DNA from: Flammeovirga agarivorans
Lineage (GTDB): Bacteria > Bacteroidota > Bacteroidia > Cytophagales > Flammeovirgaceae
Direction of reading: 5' to 3'
DNA: 64,000 bases
NCBI RefSeq assembly: GCF_012641475.1
Contig: NZ_JABAIL010000004.1
Span: 372,001-436,000 of the forward strand
This document shows positions 61,564 to 64,000 of this stretch, in pieces. Within the stretch, counting starts at the first letter, position 1, and each line of letters begins with the position of its first letter. Under the pieces are notes generated by a model. The model was given only the letters and a program-made list of their open reading frames with translations. It did not search any database and was not told where the DNA came from. The translations under genes and the position numbers were made by a program.

Positions 61564-62175
61564 ATGAAAATTATTTGTATTGGCAGAAATTATGTTGATC
61601 ATATTGAAGAACTAAATAACGAACGACCAGATCAACCCGTAATATTTTCAAAGCCAGACACCGCTGTTTTACGTAACAATGCCCCTTTTTATTATCCAGA
61701 ATTTTCAAATGACATTCACCACGAAGTAGAATTAGTTGTAAAAATCTGTAAAGAAGGTAAATACATTCAAGAAAAGTTTGCTTCAAGATATTATGATGAA
61801 GTCGCTTTAGGTATTGATTTTACTGCAAGAGATGTACAAACTAAATTAAAAGAGAAAGGATTACCTTGGGACCTTGCAAAAGGCTTTAACGGAAGTGCTC
61901 CAATTTCTGAGTTCACCCCTATTTCTGAATTTGAAGATATTCAGAACATCAATTTTAGTGTAAAACTTAATGGTGAGGAAAAACAGAATGGTAACTCATC
62001 TATGATGCTTTGGAATGTCAATGAAATTATAGCTTTTGTTTCTAAATATATTACCCTAAGAAAGGGTGATCTTATTTTTACAGGAACTCCTAAAGGCGTT
62101 AGTCCTGTAGCCATTGGAGATAAAATTGAAGGTTTTATCGAAGGAAAAAAGCTTTTAGATTTTGAAGTGAAATAG
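61564..62175 (+). CDS. Fumarylacetoacetate hydrolase (FAH) family protein
   Basis: This 203-residue protein belongs to the FAH fold, which includes acylpyruvases and oxaloacetate decarboxylases. Motifs are IICIGRNYVDHIEELN, the metal-binding EVELVVKI (acidic pair in HHEVELV), GIDFTARDVQ, KGFNGSAP and the closing FTGTPKGVSPV. Its short length is like YcgM/FAHD1-type proteins, which favour acylpyruvate hydrolase or oxaloacetate decarboxylase activity. It begins a probable operon with the serine hydrolase 9 bp downstream and the methyltransferase. Confidence 0.92.
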   Translation: MKIICIGRNYVDHIEELNNERPDQPVIFSKPDTAVLRNNAPFYYPEFSNDIHHEVELVVKICKEGKYIQEKFASRYYDEVALGIDFTARDVQTKLKEKGLPWDLAKGFNGSAPISEFTPISEFEDIQNINFSVKLNGEEKQNGNSSMMLWNVNEIIAFVSKYITLRKGDLIFTGTPKGVSPVAIGDKIEGFIEGKKLLDFEVK

Positions 62176-62184
62176 TAATAAATA

Positions 62185-63342
62185 GTGATTAAAAATATTC
62201 TCATATTTCTTTTCAGTTGTCTCATTATAACTTCATGCAAACAACATGAAGAGCAAAAGAGCAATAAAGAAGAGGTTCTTACTCAAAGTACTTTTACCCT
62301 AGATACACTAACACAATCAGAAAAAGATTTTTACTATCATATTTTTGATTCAACCTTTAATAAGTTACATAAAAAAAGAAGGTTCAATGGTGTAGTTTTA
62401 GGAGGAAAGAATAAACAGATTGTTTATAAAAAAGCATTCGGATATAGAAATATTAGAAGAAGGATTAAATTACAAGATGATGATCCTTTTCAATTGGCTT
62501 CTGTATCTAAGCAGTTTACTGCTGCTGCAATAATGTTATTAGCACAAGACTCTTTGTTATCCTATAGTGATAGTGTAAATAAATTCTTCCCTGATTTACC
62601 TTATCCAGGTATTACCATTAAAATGTTGTTAGATCATAGATCAGGTCTGCCAAACTATATCTATTTAATGGACAAAAAGATTAAGGATAAGCAATCTCCC
62701 ATTTATAATAAATTGTGTATCGAATATCTTACTGAATTTGCTCCAGGCAAATATGGTTCACCTGATAAGAGATTTAGATACTCAAACTCTAACTATATGT
62801 TATTGGCAGGTATAGTAGAGAAAGTATCAGGACAATCTTTTGAGACTTTTCTTGATGATCGAATTTTCACTCCATTACATATGGATAGTACTTTCACTTT
62901 TACCGATAAGAAAGTTCACCAAGAGAATGTCCCTATTGGACATACTGGTCGAGGTAGACAGTACGAAGATTTCTTTTTAAATGGAGTTTTAGGTGATAAA
63001 AGCGTTTATTCTAATGTAGAAGATATGTTTAAATGGCATGTCGCTTTGTTACAAGACTCTTTATTAAAACAAGAGACTTTAGAAGAAGCCTATACATTTC
63101 AAAGCCCTCTAAGAAAAGGAAACTACAATTATGGTTATGGCTGGAGGTTATTTAAAACTTCAGACAAAGACATCGTTGTGTATCACGGAGGATGGTGGAG
63201 AGGTTTTTCTACTATGTTCGTTCATTTTCCTAAAACAGAAGCATTCTTAATTATACTAAGTAATCGAGTCAATCATTCTTTTGTAAATTTAGATGCAGTA
63301 TATGATGCTTTAGAAATTCCAGAATTCAAAAGAAGAAAATAG
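62185..63342 (+). CDS. Serine hydrolase lipoprotein (class C beta-lactamase fold)
   Basis: This 385-residue protein starts at a GTG and carries a lipoprotein signal (MIKNILIFLFSCLIITSC, lipobox ITSC). The SxxK motif is in LASVSKQFTAAA (about residues 107-110), the YxN motif is YSNSNYMLLA, and the KTG-like motif is HGGWWRGFS. This pattern is the beta-lactamase/transpeptidase-like serine hydrolase family; the substrate may be a D-amino-acid peptide or an ester, and it is not evidently a true beta-lactamase. The stop shares a base with the start of the next gene. Confidence 0.88.
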   Translation: MIKNILIFLFSCLIITSCKQHEEQKSNKEEVLTQSTFTLDTLTQSEKDFYYHIFDSTFNKLHKKRRFNGVVLGGKNKQIVYKKAFGYRNIRRRIKLQDDDPFQLASVSKQFTAAAIMLLAQDSLLSYSDSVNKFFPDLPYPGITIKMLLDHRSGLPNYIYLMDKKIKDKQSPIYNKLCIEYLTEFAPGKYGSPDKRFRYSNSNYMLLAGIVEKVSGQSFETFLDDRIFTPLHMDSTFTFTDKKVHQENVPIGHTGRGRQYEDFFLNGVLGDKSVYSNVEDMFKWHVALLQDSLLKQETLEEAYTFQSPLRKGNYNYGYGWRLFKTSDKDIVVYHGGWWRGFSTMFVHFPKTEAFLIILSNRVNHSFVNLDAVYDALEIPEFKRRK

Positions 63343-64000
63343 TGAATAAACGTTGGAGTAAAGAAGTAAGAGCATTACTTCAAAAGAAAAAAAGAAAAGA
63401 AACACAACAATTTATTGTTGAGGGGTATAAAAACCTTGAAGAATTATTTAGATCTGATTTAGAAATAGAAGCTTTATTTCATACAGAAAAACTTCTACCA
63501 TTATTAGATCAATATAAATTTAATTCAAAGGTTATTGATGACACTACAACACCTACTCTTCTAAAGCAAAATGGTCATTTGCAAACTAATGATACAGGGT
63601 TAGCTATTGTAAAAATGCCTTCTTTCTCAATTCCTTCAGTTGATGACCTTGATTCGTTTAGTATTGCTTTAGACGATGTAAGAGATCCAGGGAATTTAGG
63701 AACCATTTTACGTATTGCAGATTGGTATGGAATTAAAAATATTTTCTTATCGAAACAATGTACTGATGCCTTTGCTCCTAAAGTGATTGCGTCAAGTATG
63801 GGTGCTTTTACAAGGATTAAATTCCATACTGTCGATCTAGTAGAACAATTATCTGAATATAAAGAAAAAGGAATTCAAATAATTGGTGCGGATATGAATG
63901 GAGAGAATATTCATGATTTCAAGCCAAAAGGAAAAAGTATAATGGTAATGGGTAGTGAATCTCATGGCATTAGTGATGAAATCCATAAAATCCTTTCCAC
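63342..64000 (+). CDS. TrmH-family RNA 2'-O-methyltransferase, 3'-truncated by the window edge
   Basis: A GTG start at 63342 overlaps the serine hydrolase stop by one base. The frame then stays open to the end (about 219 residues). The N-terminal part (ALLQKKKRKETQQFIVEGYKN in pieces) is the substrate-binding domain. The SpoU/TrmH knot motifs appear as ALDDVRDPGNLGTILRIADW, SMGAFTRIKFH and MVMGSESHGIS. SAM-dependent 2'-O-ribose methylation of tRNA or rRNA is expected; the exact target is unknown. The last knot motif lies beyond the window. Confidence 0.93.
   Translation, partial: MNKRWSKEVRALLQKKKRKETQQFIVEGYKNLEELFRSDLEIEALFHTEKLLPLLDQYKFNSKVIDDTTTPTLLKQNGHLQTNDTGLAIVKMPSFSIPSVDDLDSFSIALDDVRDPGNLGTILRIADWYGIKNIFLSKQCTDAFAPKVIASSMGAFTRIKFHTVDLVEQLSEYKEKGIQIIGADMNGENIHDFKPKGKSIMVMGSESHGISDEIHKILS

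Noticed and set aside
1-64000. CRISPR arrays, insertion sequences, prophage, rRNA operons
   Set aside because: I saw no regularly spaced repeats, terminal inverted repeats with transposases, phage structural genes or rRNA sequence.

Overview
The window looks like chromosomal DNA from a member of the Bacteroidota, most likely order Cytophagales (Flammeovirga-like). This is inferred from the very low G+C content, several upstream regions carrying the phylum's TAnnTTTG -7 promoter element, the absence of clear Shine-Dalgarno sequences, and the gene families present. These include TamL/TamB, a TonB-dependent receptor with a carboxypeptidase-like N-terminal domain, DUF6913, DUF6588, an Hc1 histone-like protein, and a DksA-like protein lacking its zinc cysteines. 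I saw no phage, insertion sequence, CRISPR array or rRNA. The only RNA gene is one tRNA(CAU).

Layout. 1-12.5 kb: central metabolism and DNA topology, with mdh (5' end cut), hemG, a transaldolase, an FtsE-like ATPase with a DUF983 protein, a FadL-like outer-membrane protein, gltA, topA, sucC and lpxK. 12.4-25.3 kb: a short arginyl/leucyl-transferase, an isolated nuoI-nuoJ pair, greA, purU with a GH3-family adenylase, lptB, an unrecognised membrane protein, the DksA-like gene, scpB, a DUF151 nuclease-like gene, a mobB-mobA fusion and a TonB-dependent receptor. 25.4-38.7 kb: DUF7832, the large tamB-tamL pair, ubiB/ABC1 kinase, a HIT protein, ligA, DUF6913, and a 58-residue Hc1 histone-like gene. 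38.8-43.5 kb: a serine palmitoyltransferase-type enzyme, a DUF6588 protein, and a small accessory-looking stretch with a possible nuclease-fold/DNA-binding fusion, a STAS-like protein and a LysM-like exported protein. 43.5-56 kb: tamL2-folK-rlmD, an M48 peptidase, dnaB, and mpl followed by murB, a K+ channel, a beta-barrel gene and an NlpC/P60 peptidase. 56-64 kb: a GMC oxidoreductase, a porin-like protein, adenine deaminase, the tRNA, a zinc-ribbon coiled-coil protein, an FAH-family protein, a serine hydrolase lipoprotein and a TrmH-family methyltransferase (3' end cut).

How the genes fit together. Envelope biogenesis is the strongest theme. TamB/TamL, a second TamL, LptB, LpxK, the sphingolipid/sulfonolipid-type acyltransferase and several barrels concern the outer membrane. 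Mpl, MurB and a cytoplasmic-looking NlpC/P60 enzyme suggest muropeptide recycling. Three TCA-cycle genes (mdh, gltA, sucC) lie within 11.4 kb, and gltA and sucC share a similar TGA-N6-TCA palindrome upstream. Almost every convergent gene pair shares one bidirectional hairpin terminator.

The least ordinary places are 41.28-42.47 kb (palindrome-rich promoter region and a probable degenerate PD-(D/E)xK protein), the Hc1 gene at 38.5 kb, and the palindrome ahead of the acyltransferase at 40.1 kb. I did not find a clear new multi-gene defence or biosynthetic system. All family assignments come from reading motifs, not from database searches.
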